Positions 1 to 9,351 of a stretch of DNA of 64,000 nucleotides are shown in pieces. The position numbers and the translations under genes were made by a program. Under the pieces are notes generated by a model, which did no database searches, was not told the origin of the DNA, and saw nothing but the letters and a program-made list of their open reading frames with translations. Location of the stretch: the NCBI GenBank assembly GCA_019359395.1, contig JAHHHK010000005.1:186001-250000 (forward strand), written 5' to 3'. Position 1 is the first letter of the stretch; each line of letters starts with the position of its first letter. The stretch comes from Komarekiella atlantica HA4396-MV6 (GTDB lineage Bacteria > Cyanobacteriota > Cyanobacteriia > Cyanobacteriales > Nostocaceae).

Positions 1-1
1 T

Positions 2-64
2 TCACCTCAAATGCGACGTCAGCTAATGCGCTTGCGTAATGCTGCTGATAATGCACAAGCTTAA
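2..64 (+). CDS. 3' end of a protein gene cut by the window edge
   Basis: The first reading frame open at the left edge encodes about 20 residues, basic and helical in character (MRRQLMRLRNAADNAQA at the end), and stops with TAA at 62-64. The start and most of the gene lie outside the window. The family cannot be recognised from so short a tail, and the frame could be open by chance. Confidence 0.35.
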   Translation, partial: SPQMRRQLMRLRNAADNAQA

Positions 65-647
65 AAGTGTAGTTTGAGTAGTGGCAAATTGGGAATTAAG
101 CATCAAATATTGAATTGGTGTTAAATTTGTCTATTTGCCTATTTGCTCTTATCATCAGCTGGCTTGTACAAATTAACCCCACGGCTACGAGCTAAAGCTA
201 TACCCCAAGGGAAGCTAAAGAAGTATCTACAGTAGTCTTTAACCCTTACACTACGAATATACTTAGGTGGCTTTTGATCCAGTCACACCTTGCTTCCAGG
301 GTTGATTACAATTTTTCTAAATTTATATTCCCAGAGAATCTTTAAACCATTGTTGTGCTTAGATTTTAAGTAATATTAGCTAGTAACTAATTCCATTAAA
401 TATCGGAAAAAATCAAGTATTTTGAATAATATTTATGCTTGATGTTCTAAGCTAATGTCTTTACCTAATTTAGTATTTTACAAAGTTGAATAATGCCATT
501 TTGTACAGTAGTATTAAACTTAGCCAAGTACTTGAAGCATATAGCTAATATCATCTTGGTTAGAATACTTATGTTTTATCGAAAACGTTGAGAAACCTTG
601 TTAAGAGAATAGGCAGGGAGTAAAGCCGCCCCATCCCCTATACCCAA
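65..647. other. AT-rich intergenic region
   Basis: No convincing coding sequence was seen on either strand. The stretch is AT-rich and holds no clear repeat apart from the terminator hairpin that follows it. It separates the partial gene at the left edge from the convergent response regulator gene. Confidence 0.5.
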
Positions 648-677
648 AAACTCCATCCCGCAAGTGGGATGGAGTTT
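648..677 (-). terminator. Rho-independent terminator of the response regulator gene
   Basis: A perfect 12-bp stem (AAACTCCATCCC with GGGATGGAGTTT) encloses the 6-nt loop GCAAGT. Read on the minus strand the stem runs straight into TTTTTGGG, as expected for an intrinsic terminator. It lies about 80 bases past the stop codon of the gene at 760-1455. A weaker A/T-rich flank on the other side means it might also stop rightward transcripts. Confidence 0.75.
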
Positions 678-759
678 CAATAATTATTATTGGTAATAGG
701 TAATGGATTAGCAGCCAGTTACCTGTTAGCCACAATCAAAAGAGGATTTTAGGGGCTAT

Positions 760-1455
760 CTATTTAGCAAGACCGTGTTCTAAAGCAAAACGAACTAACT
801 CCGTGCGGCTGTTAGTGCCAGTTTTACTAAATAAACGGCTCACATACTTTTCTACATTACGGACACTAGTTTCTAGGCGACGAGCAATTTCTTTGTTCAT
901 CAACCCTTCGGCTACCAAGTTTAAAACACTTTGTTCCCTAGGGGTTAAATCAATTTTGAAGGGGGCTGGAGATTGAGAAATTGCACTTCTTTGAGTTAAC
1001 AAGGCCTTTATTTGAGCAATCTGATTAGCCAGTTCAGCAATATCAGGAGTTTCAACTTCTTCTCCCGTAGCTGGAGGCGCGGCGGTGCGGCGGGTTAGTA
1101 AGTTTTCGACTATTGCCACTAACTCATCTGGGTCAAAGGGTTTGGGCAGATAAGCATCAACACCAGCTTGATAGCCTTGGATGCGATCGCCTGTCATGCC
1201 TTTAGCAGTCAAGAATACTACCGGAAGCGCTTGGAAGCGGGGGTCTTCTCGCAATTGCTTGAGGAACTGATAGCCATCCACTTGGGGCATCATGACATCA
1301 GAAATAACTAAATCAGGTGTATTTTGCTGCATCAAGTCCCAACCCTCACGGGCGTTACTGGCAACTTGAACGCTGAAACCGCTTTCTTGCAAATAGTCTT
1401 TCACGGCTTCACGCAATCCTGGTTCATCATCTACCAGTAACAGTTGTGCTGACAT
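760..1455 (-). CDS. NarL/LuxR-type response regulator
   Basis: Two-component response regulator of 231 residues. An N-terminal receiver domain (about 3-120) shows the acidic pair D9/D10, the phospho-acceptor D53 (VISDVMMP), T83 and K105. A Q/A/P-rich linker follows, then a C-terminal LuxR-type helix-turn-helix (about 168-231, LTPREQSVLNLVAEGLMNKE). It should bind DNA when phosphorylated by a histidine kinase, but no kinase is adjacent. The helix-turn-helix resembles that of cyanobacterial and plastid Ycf29-like regulators, so Ycf29-like is a reasonable but unproven label. The ATG start is preceded by AAAGGAAA at good spacing. A strong terminator follows, so it is probably monocistronic. Confidence 0.9.
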   Translation of the reverse strand: MSAQLLLVDDEPGLREAVKDYLQESGFSVQVASNAREGWDLMQQNTPDLVISDVMMPQVDGYQFLKQLREDPRFQALPVVFLTAKGMTGDRIQGYQAGVDAYLPKPFDPDELVAIVENLLTRRTAAPPATGEEVETPDIAELANQIAQIKALLTQRSAISQSPAPFKIDLTPREQSVLNLVAEGLMNKEIARRLETSVRNVEKYVSRLFSKTGTNSRTELVRFALEHGLAK

Positions 1456-1921
1456 TTAAAATTTCCTTTAATTTACCTTTTTCCAATTTAGCGAAAGTTG
1501 ACAGTCATTGGACAAAAGGAACAAGGAAAAACCCACTCATTTCTAATGCACTAAAAGAGAAGGACAATTTGCTTAGGCGTAGCCCGCCAAGAGCGAAAAG
1601 TTGGAGCGCCGGCGTCCGGCGTTGGCGTAGCCCGCCGTAGGCATCCAAACTTTTCAAAACAGGCATCGCTCTTGCTTGCTAAGCTTTGCACCCTCCTAAT
1701 CACAAAATATTGCTAGAATTTGGAACATTCGAGGCTTGGAATGTCAATTTAGCAAGCTTTGTACTCAATACACCTATTCAGTACTGAGTTTCTATTTACC
1801 AGTCAGTACCCCAGCTACAAAGACATGGGTAAAAGCACACAACTAGCTGTACGCTATTACAACCATATCTGTTACAAAGATTTTTAAAATGGTATGAGGC
1901 TATTCATAAAATCGTACAATT
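1456..1921. other. Intergenic region with a dispersed palindromic repeat
   Basis: About 465 bases without a gene. The left half carries a nested inverted repeat (1595-1655) whose outer arms read GAAAAGTTGGA and TCCAAACTTTTC, with GCCGG/CCGGC inside. It includes two partial copies of a repeat with core GTAGCCCGCC (near 1578 and 1627). Related copies occur at 10416-10444 and 61999-62027. The right half is AT-rich and shows nothing recognisable. Confidence 0.6.
1595..1655. repeat. Dispersed Nostoc-type palindromic repeat
   Basis: A long imperfect hairpin contains the sequence GCGTAGCCCGCCGTAGGCAT at its right side. The same core recurs inside the Uma2 gene at 10416-10444 and, in variant form, inside the carbonic anhydrase gene at 61999-62027. 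The copies point to a mobile or gene-converting short element. No encoded protein is present. Confidence 0.65.
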
Positions 1922-2422
1922 TCACAAAAGTTCTGCCAACTTTGCCAGTAGACTATCTGCTAAATTCAATAAATCAATATTGTCTCTATCAACACTATTT
2001 CCTTGAGCAGCCAACAGATTTCTAACAGTAGATAATCTTTGATTTACTTCGTGAATTCTGCAACATTCTTCTAAATTTACTGCTAAATCAAACAGTGAAC
2101 TTTCTCCCAAATGCTGTCTTATCCTGACAGCTACATGATCATCACTAACTAAAAATTCTTTAATAGCATCTAATTGAGAATTGCCTAATATTTCATCATG
2201 CCCCCAAGTTTCTAGCCAATCCCCATCCACATCTTCAACGTAAAAATTAACAAAATCAAGCCCATAAGTTAACCAGTTCTGTTGCATTTGTCGGGCTGTT
2301 TCTAAAGCTTCGGCAAATTGATCTATTTTATTTTCGTAGCTGTGAGTTTCTTGTTGATTACCCATAAAAGCTGTAATAAGCAAGTAAGTATGTAAGCTAT
2401 GACACAAATCTTGAATGTCCAA
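1922..2422 (-). CDS. Hypothetical protein, 166 aa, coupled to its upstream neighbour
   Basis: I do not recognise this protein. It is acidic, soluble and mostly helical by composition, with a leucine-rich C-terminus (LLNLADSLLAKLAELL) and no signal peptide or membrane segment. The start is uncertain: a TTG at 2422 follows the upstream stop by 15 bases with AGGAA almost touching it, and the first ATG is 19 codons further in (2365). The short gap to the 229-residue gene suggests co-transcription and perhaps translational coupling. A function in common with that nuclease-like neighbour is possible but not shown. Confidence 0.6.
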   Translation of the reverse strand: MDIQDLCHSLHTYLLITAFMGNQQETHSYENKIDQFAEALETARQMQQNWLTYGLDFVNFYVEDVDGDWLETWGHDEILGNSQLDAIKEFLVSDDHVAVRIRQHLGESSLFDLAVNLEECCRIHEVNQRLSTVRNLLAAQGNSVDRDNIDLLNLADSLLAKLAELL

Positions 2423-2437
2423 TTCCTGAGAAGATTA

Positions 2438-3127
2438 CTAAAATTTTAGATACTTGCCACCAGAAAGATAGTCACTGTTAAACAGTGCTACGTTAACTAA
2501 CTGGTTGACAAAGTTAGCATTTTTGGGATTGTAACTTAAGAATAATCCTCTTTCTATTTCCCACGATCGCAGTGTATTTTGCCAAGCTTGGTACTTTTGT
2601 TGATTGAGTTCTTCACTGACACTGGTAACTTGAACGCAGAGTGGCTGATTATTACGACTACTAATAATTAAATCTGTTGCCATAGAGAGGTCGGCAATAT
2701 AACGCTGCCAAAAACTACCTTCTCGCTCGACAACATCTTGAGCTATAGATCTAATGATATCATTATCAACCCGATTAAATTCGCCTGACATTAATTTTTG
2801 CTTCCAAATATAAAATTTGGAGTCACTTGCATTAATCCATCTAGGAAAGAGATAACCGTACCAATATCTCTCATTAGGCGTCATCTGCTCAAATTTTGCT
2901 TTTTGGGCTTCTGGTGAAGGTAGGGATTTAATTATCAGCCAAATTGTAGAATCTGTAATTACCTCTAAAAGGAAGGCTAGGACAAATGGTTTAGCAGTCA
3001 GATTGCCCGGCCTAATATTTTTTACCCAGCGATTGATTTCATCTAATCTTCTCGCTAAATCAGGATCTACCGAGGAAGCTTGCTCGATGAGGGACTTTAG
3101 CTTATCCTTAATCTCTTTTGCTTGCAA
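2438..3127 (-). CDS. Hypothetical protein, 229 aa, possible degenerate PD-(D/E)XK nuclease fold
   Basis: Family not recognised. The C-terminal half has the layout of a restriction-endonuclease-like core: a helix with glutamate (DVVEREGSFW), an aspartate strand (ATDLIIS), a turn, then a strand ending PLCVQVTS where nucleases usually carry E/Q-x-K, followed by a helix (NQQKYQAWQNTLRSW). The lysine is replaced by threonine, so catalysis is doubtful. The N-terminus is helical with one hydrophobic stretch (FVLAFLLEVI). Initiation is probably at TTG (3127), with AGGG about 8 bases ahead; an in-frame stop lies just upstream and the next ATG is far inside. The first gene of a likely two-gene unit with 1922-2422. 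Confidence 0.6.
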   Translation of the reverse strand: MQAKEIKDKLKSLIEQASSVDPDLARRLDEINRWVKNIRPGNLTAKPFVLAFLLEVITDSTIWLIIKSLPSPEAQKAKFEQMTPNERYWYGYLFPRWINASDSKFYIWKQKLMSGEFNRVDNDIIRSIAQDVVEREGSFWQRYIADLSMATDLIISSRNNQPLCVQVTSVSEELNQQKYQAWQNTLRSWEIERGLFLSYNPKNANFVNQLVNVALFNSDYLSGGKYLKF

Positions 3128-3217
3128 ACAGATGCCCTACTTCAGAAAATAACGCTTTTTTCACAAATTTACAACTAATTTTAACTGGAAAATGGCTCTG
3201 TTAATTTCCCGATGTCA

Positions 3218-4009
3218 TCAAATATTCTCTTGCTCGATGCCCTGTGCCCTTAAAATCTCACGCAATCGAGCTATTTCTTGCTCTGCTTGTTGAGCGCGTT
3301 CGTCTGCCTGTTGGGCACGTTCGTCTGCCTGTTGAGCGCGTTCTTCTGCCTGTTGGGCACGTTCGTCTGCCTGTTGGGCACGTAAACTTTCTTGATCAGC
3401 TAGTTCTTCAGATGAAGGTATCACTTGATTTTCAGTAGTAAAAAATCTTAATTTACCTTCATAAACTCCTAAGTAAAGTTCTAATTGCTGACTCCATAAT
3501 TTACCTTCAGTAGTAGGTTGAATTTCTTGATACTTACCATCTACTAAATGAAATCCTTGAAACTCCATTGTTAGAGGGTCAAACCAGAAATAATCTGGTG
3601 TGCGGAAGGTATCTTGATAAATTTGTTTTTTTAAGCCTTTATCAACTGCCGCTGTTGTATTCGACAAAATTTCTATAATTAGATTTGGATACTTGCCGTT
3701 TTCTTGCCATACTACCCAGCTATTACGGTCTTTTTTCTGGGTTCCCAACACTAAAAAAAAGTCTGGGCCTCGAAAATCCTCTGATTTTTTCTGGTTGGGA
3801 CTATAGTAAATTGTCAAATTGCCAGAAGCATAGAAATCTTGCCTCTCTCGCCACCACAATTTGAGTATGCGAATTAGCAGATCGATTTGGTCACGGTGTA
3901 GGTCACTTTCCAAGGGTGGTTCGTCGCTGAGTAAATCGCCTGGAGGAAAAACAACTTCGTCCTCTGAAGTATCAGAAAAGACAAATTCTAAGATAGCAGG
4001 TTCAGACAT
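3218..4009 (-). CDS. Uma2-family (DUF820) endonuclease-like protein with coiled-coil tail
   Basis: Uma2 family protein of about 263 residues. The family has a PD-(D/E)XK nuclease fold and is greatly expanded in cyanobacteria; its biological role is unsettled. The core is visible in the aspartate strand GPDFFLVLG, the conserved strand NLIIEILSNTT (NxxxEIxS motif), the DKGLKKQIYQ helix and PDYFWFDP. The tail is a tandem heptad, AQQADER/AQQAEER repeated five times, a predicted coiled coil. I prefer the ATG at 4009 over an upstream GTG. Its closest relative in the window is the gene at 45896-46690, which shares the core but carries a different heptad tail. Confidence 0.85.
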   Translation of the reverse strand: MSEPAILEFVFSDTSEDEVVFPPGDLLSDEPPLESDLHRDQIDLLIRILKLWWRERQDFYASGNLTIYYSPNQKKSEDFRGPDFFLVLGTQKKDRNSWVVWQENGKYPNLIIEILSNTTAAVDKGLKKQIYQDTFRTPDYFWFDPLTMEFQGFHLVDGKYQEIQPTTEGKLWSQQLELYLGVYEGKLRFFTTENQVIPSSEELADQESLRAQQADERAQQAEERAQQADERAQQADERAQQAEQEIARLREILRAQGIEQENI

Positions 4010-4038
4010 AAGCGATCGCCCCACGATTTACGTTCATT

Positions 4039-4683
4039 TTACTGAAAATTTAGTAACTGGCAGATAGCTTTGAGAACTTGTAATAACTTTATTGCCCCTT
4101 CAGATTCAGTTAAGTTCAATAATGTCATTACTTGATAAGTTAGCTGCTGATCACGCCTTAGATCAACAAATTGATAAAGCTGCCCATTAGTTACCAAACC
4201 CCAAACTGATGGTTGCTCCTCTAAACTCTTAAAAGCATAAGTGAGTAATTGAGGTAAACCCTCAATCACATTAATCGCACTGTTTTTTGTTTCAATCACT
4301 AGAACCCAAAAAGGTGGTGCAGTATTGGTTTGCGAACTATTGATGGCTAAAATGTCCATCCTGCCTGTAATTTTTTTGTCTTCATCTTCGACAGCGATCG
4401 CAATGCTATCTTCCATTGTCAACCGAATCGGCACGTCATAAAATCCAGCTAACCGCATTAGTGGCGCTATCGTTAAAAATTTTACTAAACCCTCAGAAAT
4501 TTTCCTTGCACTTAAGTAACGTTCAAAGTCGCTTCTAATTCGCAATAGATCCTGCTGTTCAAACTCAGAGAGTGGCTCTAGACTTAAGAAATCTGTGAAT
4601 GAACCATTAGAAAACTTTTCTAGTTTAAGAAAACGATGAACATCGTTAAGAGATAGGCTGCTGGCTTCGACAGTAAGTGGCAT
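4039..4683 (-). CDS. Restriction-enzyme-like (HsdR N-terminal type) nuclease domain protein
   Basis: A 214-residue single-domain protein resembling the N-terminal nuclease domain of type I restriction R subunits. The PD-(D/E)XK signature is visible: GRMDILAI (Asp), then WVLVIETKNS (E-x-K), then a helix that fits the family motif for pooling the substrate (EGLPQLLTYAFKSL) and a strand VWGLVTNGQLYQF. The helicase and other HsdR parts are absent and no HsdM or HsdS is nearby, so it is not a functional type I system as seen here. It lies 29 bases upstream of the Uma2 gene on the same strand, so the two may be co-transcribed. ATG start at 4683. Confidence 0.75.
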   Translation of the reverse strand: MPLTVEASSLSLNDVHRFLKLEKFSNGSFTDFLSLEPLSEFEQQDLLRIRSDFERYLSARKISEGLVKFLTIAPLMRLAGFYDVPIRLTMEDSIAIAVEDEDKKITGRMDILAINSSQTNTAPPFWVLVIETKNSAINVIEGLPQLLTYAFKSLEEQPSVWGLVTNGQLYQFVDLRRDQQLTYQVMTLLNLTESEGAIKLLQVLKAICQLLNFQ

Positions 4684-4851
4684 AGTTTCAGGCGTTCTTT
4701 GTCAAGACTACTTACATCTTGCAACATTATTAATAGAGATGTTGCCATGCAACGCCTTTACATTCGCCCAGCTTAACGAAACTCTAAACACTTTCGCACA
4801 AATCTCCGTTAAGAATATAGTTCAGTAACAATAGCGTTTGCAGCCATAACT

Positions 4852-6825
4852 ATGTCTCAACCAACTATAGAATCAATCTTACAAGAGAAGCGCCTATTCC
4901 ATCCTCCTAGCGAATTTTCCCAGAACGCCCACATCAAAAGTCTGGAAGACTATCAACGTCTCTACGATCAAGCTAAAGCTGATCCTCAGCAATTCTGGGC
5001 AGAATTAGCTGAAAAAGAGTTGCACTGGTTTCAAAAATGGGACACGGTTCTAGACTGGCAACCGCCTTTTGCTAAGTGGTTCGTTGGTGGTAAAATTAAC
5101 ATCTCTTACAACTGCCTTGATCGACACCTCACAACCTGGCGCAAGAATAAAGCTGCACTAATTTGGGAAGGGGAACCAGGAGATTCGCGTACTCTTACCT
5201 ATGCCCAATTGCACCGGGAAGTTTGCCAGTTCGCCAATGTGCTGAAGCAACTGGGGGTGCAAAAAGGCGATCGCATTGGTATTTATATGCCAATGATTCC
5301 CGAAGCTGCGATCGCTATGTTGGCTTGTGCCAGAATCGGCGCACCTCATAGTGTAGTATTTGGTGGTTTCAGTGCCGAAGCTTTGCGCGATCGCTTAATT
5401 GACGCTCAAGCAAAGCTAGTGATCACTGCTGATGGTGGTTGGCGCAAAGATGCGATCGTTCCGCTTAAAGAACAAGTAGACAAAGCTTTAGCTGATGGTG
5501 CTGTTCCCAGTGTGCAAAATGTCCTAGTTGTTAAGCGCACCGGACAGGAAACATATATGCAGTTGGGGGGACGCGATCATTGGTGGCATGATTTACAAAA
5601 AGGTGCATCAGCTGATTGTCCCGCTGAACCAATGGACAGCGAAGATATGCTGTTTGTTCTCTATACTTCCGGTAGTACAGGCAAACCCAAAGGTGTGGTG
5701 CACACAACTGCTGGTTATAACTTATATACCCACATGACCACCAAATGGATCTTTGATCTACAAGATACAGATGTATATTGGTGTACCGCAGACGTAGGCT
5801 GGATTACTGGACATAGCTATATTGTCTATGGCCCTCTTTCTAACGGTGCAACAACTTTGATGTATGAAGGTGCGCCCCGTGCTTCTAATCCAGGCTGTTT
5901 CTGGGATGTGATCGAAAAATATGGCGTCAATATTTTTTATACTGCACCTACGGCAATTCGGGCATTTATTAAGATGGGTGAACACCATCCCAATGCACGC
6001 AATTTGTCTTCGTTGCGCTTGCTGGGAACCGTTGGTGAACCAATTAACCCAGAAGCTTGGATGTGGTATCACAAAGTAATTGGTGGTGAACGCTGCCCAA
6101 TTGTTGATACTTGGTGGCAAACTGAAACTGGCGGTATTATGATTACACCTCTACCAGGAGCAATCTCTACAAAACCTGGTTCTGCAACTCTTCCCTTCCC
6201 AGGAATTTTTGCAGATGTCGTAGATTTGGAAGGTAACACCGTACCCAACAATGAAGGCGGTTATTTAGCAGTGCGCCATCCTTGGCCGGGAATGATGCGG
6301 ACAGTCTACGGTGATCCAGAACGCTTCCGCCGCACTTATTGGGAACACATCCCCCCTAAAGATGGTAACTATACTTACTTTGCTGGTGATGGTGCAAGAC
6401 AGGATGAAGATAGCTACTTCTGGGTAATGGGTCGCGTAGATGATGTACTTAACGTATCAGGGCATCGTCTTGGTACAATGGAAGTAGAATCGGCCTTGGT
6501 TTCTCATCCAGCAGTTGCAGAAGCAGCGGTAGTAGGTAAGCCAGATGACCTCAAAGGTGAAGAAGTAGTAGCTTTTGTGACTTTAGAAGGGACTTATCAG
6601 GCGAATGAAGAACTGAGTAAAGAACTTAAGCAGCACGTTGTCAAAGAAATTGGGGCGATCGCTCGTCCTGGAGAAATTCGCTTTACCGATGCTTTGCCAA
6701 AAACGCGATCAGGTAAGATTATGCGGCGCTTATTACGAAATCTTGCATCAGGACAAGAGGTATCTGGTGATACTTCGACCTTAGAAGATAGAAGCGTGTT
6801 GGATAAGTTACGGGAAGGCGCTTAG
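4852..6825 (+). CDS. acsA: Acetyl-CoA synthetase
   Basis: AMP-forming acetate-CoA ligase: acetate + ATP + CoA gives acetyl-CoA + AMP + PPi, in the cytosol, supporting acetate assimilation and recycling. At 657 residues it has the full family length. Visible motifs are the adenylate-forming P-loop [11 protein letters not shown] (271-281), the WWQTETGG region, the hinge [16 protein letters not shown] and the C-terminal [11 protein letters not shown], whose lysine (about K622) is the usual acetylation site in this family. The ATG at 4852 has no strong Shine-Dalgarno sequence. The gene stands alone on the plus strand, between minus-strand genes, with a long palindrome just after its stop. Confidence 0.97.
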   Translation: MSQPTIESILQEKRLFHPPSEFSQNAHIKSLEDYQRLYDQAKADPQQFWAELAEKELHWFQKWDTVLDWQPPFAKWFVGGKINISYNCLDRHLTTWRKNKAALIWEGEPGDSRTLTYAQLHREVCQFANVLKQLGVQKGDRIGIYMPMIPEAAIAMLACARIGAPHSVVFGGFSAEALRDRLIDAQAKLVITADGGWRKDAIVPLKEQVDKALADGAVPSVQNVLVVKRTGQETYMQLGGRDHWWHDLQKGASADCPAEPMDSEDMLFVLYTSGSTGKPKGVVHTTAGYNLYTHMTTKWIFDLQDTDVYWCTADVGWITGHSYIVYGPLSNGATTLMYEGAPRASNPGCFWDVIEKYGVNIFYTAPTAIRAFIKMGEHHPNARNLSSLRLLGTVGEPINPEAWMWYHKVIGGERCPIVDTWWQTETGGIMITPLPGAISTKPGSATLPFPGIFADVVDLEGNTVPNNEGGYLAVRHPWPGMMRTVYGDPERFRRTYWEHIPPKDGNYTYFAGDGARQDEDSYFWVMGRVDDVLNVSGHRLGTMEVESALVSHPAVAEAAVVGKPDDLKGEEVVAFVTLEGTYQANEELSKELKQHVVKEIGAIARPGEIRFTDALPKTRSGKIMRRLLRNLASGQEVSGDTSTLEDRSVLDKLREGA

Positions 6826-6836
6826 ACAATTCATCA

Positions 6837-6862
6837 TAGGGGCGTAAGCCCTTGCGCCCCTA
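6837..6862. terminator. Palindrome between convergent genes, likely terminator
   Basis: A perfect 12-bp stem (TAGGGGCGTAAG with CTTGCGCCCCTA) is separated by only two bases, so the real loop is slightly larger. It lies 12 bases past the acsA stop and 24 bases from the end of the convergent gene at 6886. No T-tract follows on either strand, so it could equally be one of the dispersed palindromes acting as a transcript end. Confidence 0.5.
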
Positions 6863-6885
6863 ATAATGTACCCTATTTCAATTAA

Positions 6886-7119
6886 TTAGCTTCTTATATT
6901 CATCATGTGACCCACTTCATCGATTGGTTTGGTGCGATTGGCAGCAATATCTGCCTCAGCACGTTGTAGTAAACTGTTGAGGCGACCTAATTTTATATCT
7001 GCTTCAATTTGTCTGTCCCAAGCGTCATCTAGATATAACTGGAGCCATTCTAAAAGCTTTCGTGGTTCAATTTCTGGCAGTTTTGCAATAGCTATTTCGA
7101 TTTCTGGAAGAGAACTCAT
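6886..7119 (-). CDS. Orphan antitoxin-like small protein
   Basis: A 77-residue protein of a family commonly found as the antitoxin beside ParE/RelE-type toxins. The features are the PEIEPRKLLEWL helix, the strongly conserved AWDRQIEADIKLGRLNSLL segment and a basic tail (ANRTKPID). No toxin gene lies on either side: acsA is convergent and the next gene is divergent. It may be a solitary antitoxin, a remnant of a lost pair, or a protein acting in trans. The antitoxin role is inference from family association. ATG start at 7119. Confidence 0.65.
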   Translation of the reverse strand: MSSLPEIEIAIAKLPEIEPRKLLEWLQLYLDDAWDRQIEADIKLGRLNSLLQRAEADIAANRTKPIDEVGHMMNIRS

Positions 7120-7248
7120 AACTTAGATACAGACAAAGCACATTCTGATTTTAACGCTGACAGAATATGTTGAATACAATGCAAGAGTCAGAATTACGCA
7201 TTTACTAATTATGATGATAATCAGGACATTATTAAGGCATTGAGGACA

Positions 7249-7929
7249 ATGAAGCTGAATAGCCAACTAAAATCAGTATTTATTCAACCTCTTAGCTGCA
7301 TGATGCTGAGTATCATAACTGCAATTGGCATATCACCATCAGTGTTAGCAGTTACGGGAATTTCTCTGCACACACCTCAAAAGTCTGCACAAAAGCAACC
7401 ACAAAAATTAGCACAATTTTCTGGTGCGGAACAACCAGCAGAGCGATCGCAGCTGATCCAGCAAGCTAATACTCTGTATAATCAGGGAAACTTCAAAGGT
7501 GCAGAGGAAAATTTACGTAAATTTCTAAAAAAATTCCCAGAAGACGCCTTTGGCCATTTTCAACTAGGAAATACGCTTTTTCGGCAAAATCAACCAGAAG
7601 CAGCAGTTAGTGCATACCGCGAAGCCATTCGGATTAGGTCACAATATGCTTTAGCTTACAATGCGATCGGTATGGTTTACGCCAGCCAAAATCGCTGGGA
7701 AGAAGCCATTACAGAATATCAGAAAGCTCTGGAAATTAATCCCAGTTATGGCGAGGCACTAACTAATGTAGCACTAGTGCTGTGGCAAACAAATAAACGC
7801 GATGAGGCGCTATCTTCTCTAGAAAAAGCTTTAAATATTTTCAAAGCGCAAAACAGAAATGAAAAAGTTAAGCAAATCGAACAAATTTTGCGCGAGATAA
7901 AAACTGCTGACGATCCTAGTGTTTCATAA
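7249..7929 (+). CDS. Exported TPR-repeat protein
   Basis: About 226 residues. The N-terminus has a charged start, a hydrophobic core (LSCMMLSIITAIGISPSVLAV) and a probable signal-peptidase site after VLA. Three to four tetratricopeptide repeats follow (about 70-210), each with the GNF..A...Y...I...P pattern, for example AFGHFQLGNTLFRQNQPEAA and ALAYNAIGMVYASQNRWEEA. Such proteins are scaffolds for protein-protein contacts; the partner is unknown. The start could be the TTG at 7240 or the ATG at 7249; I prefer the ATG, with AAGG about 11 bases upstream. It appears monocistronic. Confidence 0.8.
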   Translation: MKLNSQLKSVFIQPLSCMMLSIITAIGISPSVLAVTGISLHTPQKSAQKQPQKLAQFSGAEQPAERSQLIQQANTLYNQGNFKGAEENLRKFLKKFPEDAFGHFQLGNTLFRQNQPEAAVSAYREAIRIRSQYALAYNAIGMVYASQNRWEEAITEYQKALEINPSYGEALTNVALVLWQTNKRDEALSSLEKALNIFKAQNRNEKVKQIEQILREIKTADDPSVS

Positions 7930-7958
7930 CAATCAGATTATCCGTATTTAAACTTGTG

Positions 7959-7977
7959 AGGTGGGCAGTGCCCACCT
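7959..7977. terminator. Short palindrome between convergent genes
   Basis: AGGTGGGCA and TGCCCACCT form a 9-bp inverted repeat around a single G, 30 bases after the TPR gene stop and 48 bases from the end of the convergent TPR gene. The short loop and lack of a strong T-tract make it a probable rather than certain bidirectional terminator. Confidence 0.45.
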
Positions 7978-8025
7978 TATTCAAAAATGTTGACTAATCT
8001 TTACAATGAGATGGTAAAATATATT

Positions 8026-9351
8026 TTAAAAAATCCGCTTTTGCCACCAAGGAGTATTTTTAATTTCTTGCTGAATCTTTATGATTTCATTTTGCAAAAT
8101 GTTTATTTCATCTAATATTGATGCTTGAGAAAAGATTTTTATCGCTTGCTGAAAATCTGCAATTGCTTGCTTTTTATCTCCTTTTTCGCTAAGGAGATAG
8201 CCTCGTTCTACGTAAGCATCAGCATACTCAGGATCAATCTTAATGACTTGATTGTAGTCTACAATAGCTCCCTGCCTATCTCCCTTTTCGTTCTTGATGC
8301 AACCCCGGTTAAAGTAAGCATCGCTACATTTAGGTTCCATCTTGATAACTTGAGAATAGTCTGCGATTGCATGATCATAATTCTCCAGTGCTGCGTAGAC
8401 ATCCCCTCGTTTCAGATATGCATTTGTAGATTTGGGATTAATCTGAATTATGTTATTTAAATCTACCTGTGCATGACTGTAATCTTCCAACGCAATGTAA
8501 GCTTCAATACGATAAAAGTAAGTATTAACATCTTGAGGCTTAATCTTGATTACCTGAGTAAAATCTTCAACAGCTTTGTCGTAGTCCTCTAAATCCAAGT
8601 AGAGACATCCGCGTATGAAATAAGCATCAATATTGTTAGGGTTGATTTTAGTAACTTGGGTGTAGTCTACAACTGCACTGCCGTAATCTTTTAGTTCTAA
8701 GTATATTTCACCTCGCATAAAGTAAATATCGGCATTATCAGGATCTAACCTAATACATTGAGTAAAGTCTGAAACTGCCCTCTTGTAATTCCTTTGTGCC
8801 GCTAAAAGGTATCCTCGATTCTGATAAGCATCAGCATAATCAGGATCTAGTTGAATAGTTTGTGTATAATCTGCGAGCGCTCCTTTATAGTCACCTGTAT
8901 CGGAACGGATACAGCCCCTGACAAAATAAGCATCAGTATATTGAGGATTGATTGTTATAACTTGGGTGAAATCTTCAACAGCTTCCTTATACTGTCCATT
9001 CTGGAGTCTTTCTACTCCTCGGTAGAAAAAATCGTCATCGGTCTTGAAGACATCGAGAACACCTGAAATTCCTCCGGTAATTCCCTTAGCTACTTCTCCA
9101 AATAAAAATCCTACACCTTTGGCTGCATTCTTGACTGTTTCCTCACTTTTTGCTCCAGCAAAGACCCCACCAACTACAAGTAGAGGAACAGCTAGGGGGA
9201 GACTTGCAGCGCCTAAAGCGACACTAGCTGCAAGTGCTGCACTTCCACCTAAAACAGCTCCTGTTCGATTGTTCTGAGCAGAACCGTCTTCAGAATAAGT
9301 TTGAAGTACTTCAAGACCATCAACAATTTCTGCCAAGTTTTCCCAACTCAT
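8026..9351 (-). CDS. Large TPR-repeat protein with glycine/alanine-rich hydrophobic N-terminal segment
   Basis: A 441-residue protein. Residues 30-75 are Gly/Ala-rich and hydrophobic (LGGSAALAASVALGAASLPLAVPLLVVGGVF), suggesting one or two membrane-spanning or membrane-inserting helices. From about residue 110 there are about nine consecutive TPR units of 34 residues, with consensus Y..A..DY.Q.IKI.P...DAYF.RG. It probably acts as a membrane-attached scaffold; no catalytic domain is present. The C-terminus ends in a basic IKNTPWWQKRIF tail. Unlike the TPR gene at 7249 it has no cleavable signal. ATG start at 9351. Confidence 0.8.
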   Translation of the reverse strand: MSWENLAEIVDGLEVLQTYSEDGSAQNNRTGAVLGGSAALAASVALGAASLPLAVPLLVVGGVFAGAKSEETVKNAAKGVGFLFGEVAKGITGGISGVLDVFKTDDDFFYRGVERLQNGQYKEAVEDFTQVITINPQYTDAYFVRGCIRSDTGDYKGALADYTQTIQLDPDYADAYQNRGYLLAAQRNYKRAVSDFTQCIRLDPDNADIYFMRGEIYLELKDYGSAVVDYTQVTKINPNNIDAYFIRGCLYLDLEDYDKAVEDFTQVIKIKPQDVNTYFYRIEAYIALEDYSHAQVDLNNIIQINPKSTNAYLKRGDVYAALENYDHAIADYSQVIKMEPKCSDAYFNRGCIKNEKGDRQGAIVDYNQVIKIDPEYADAYVERGYLLSEKGDKKQAIADFQQAIKIFSQASILDEINILQNEIIKIQQEIKNTPWWQKRIF

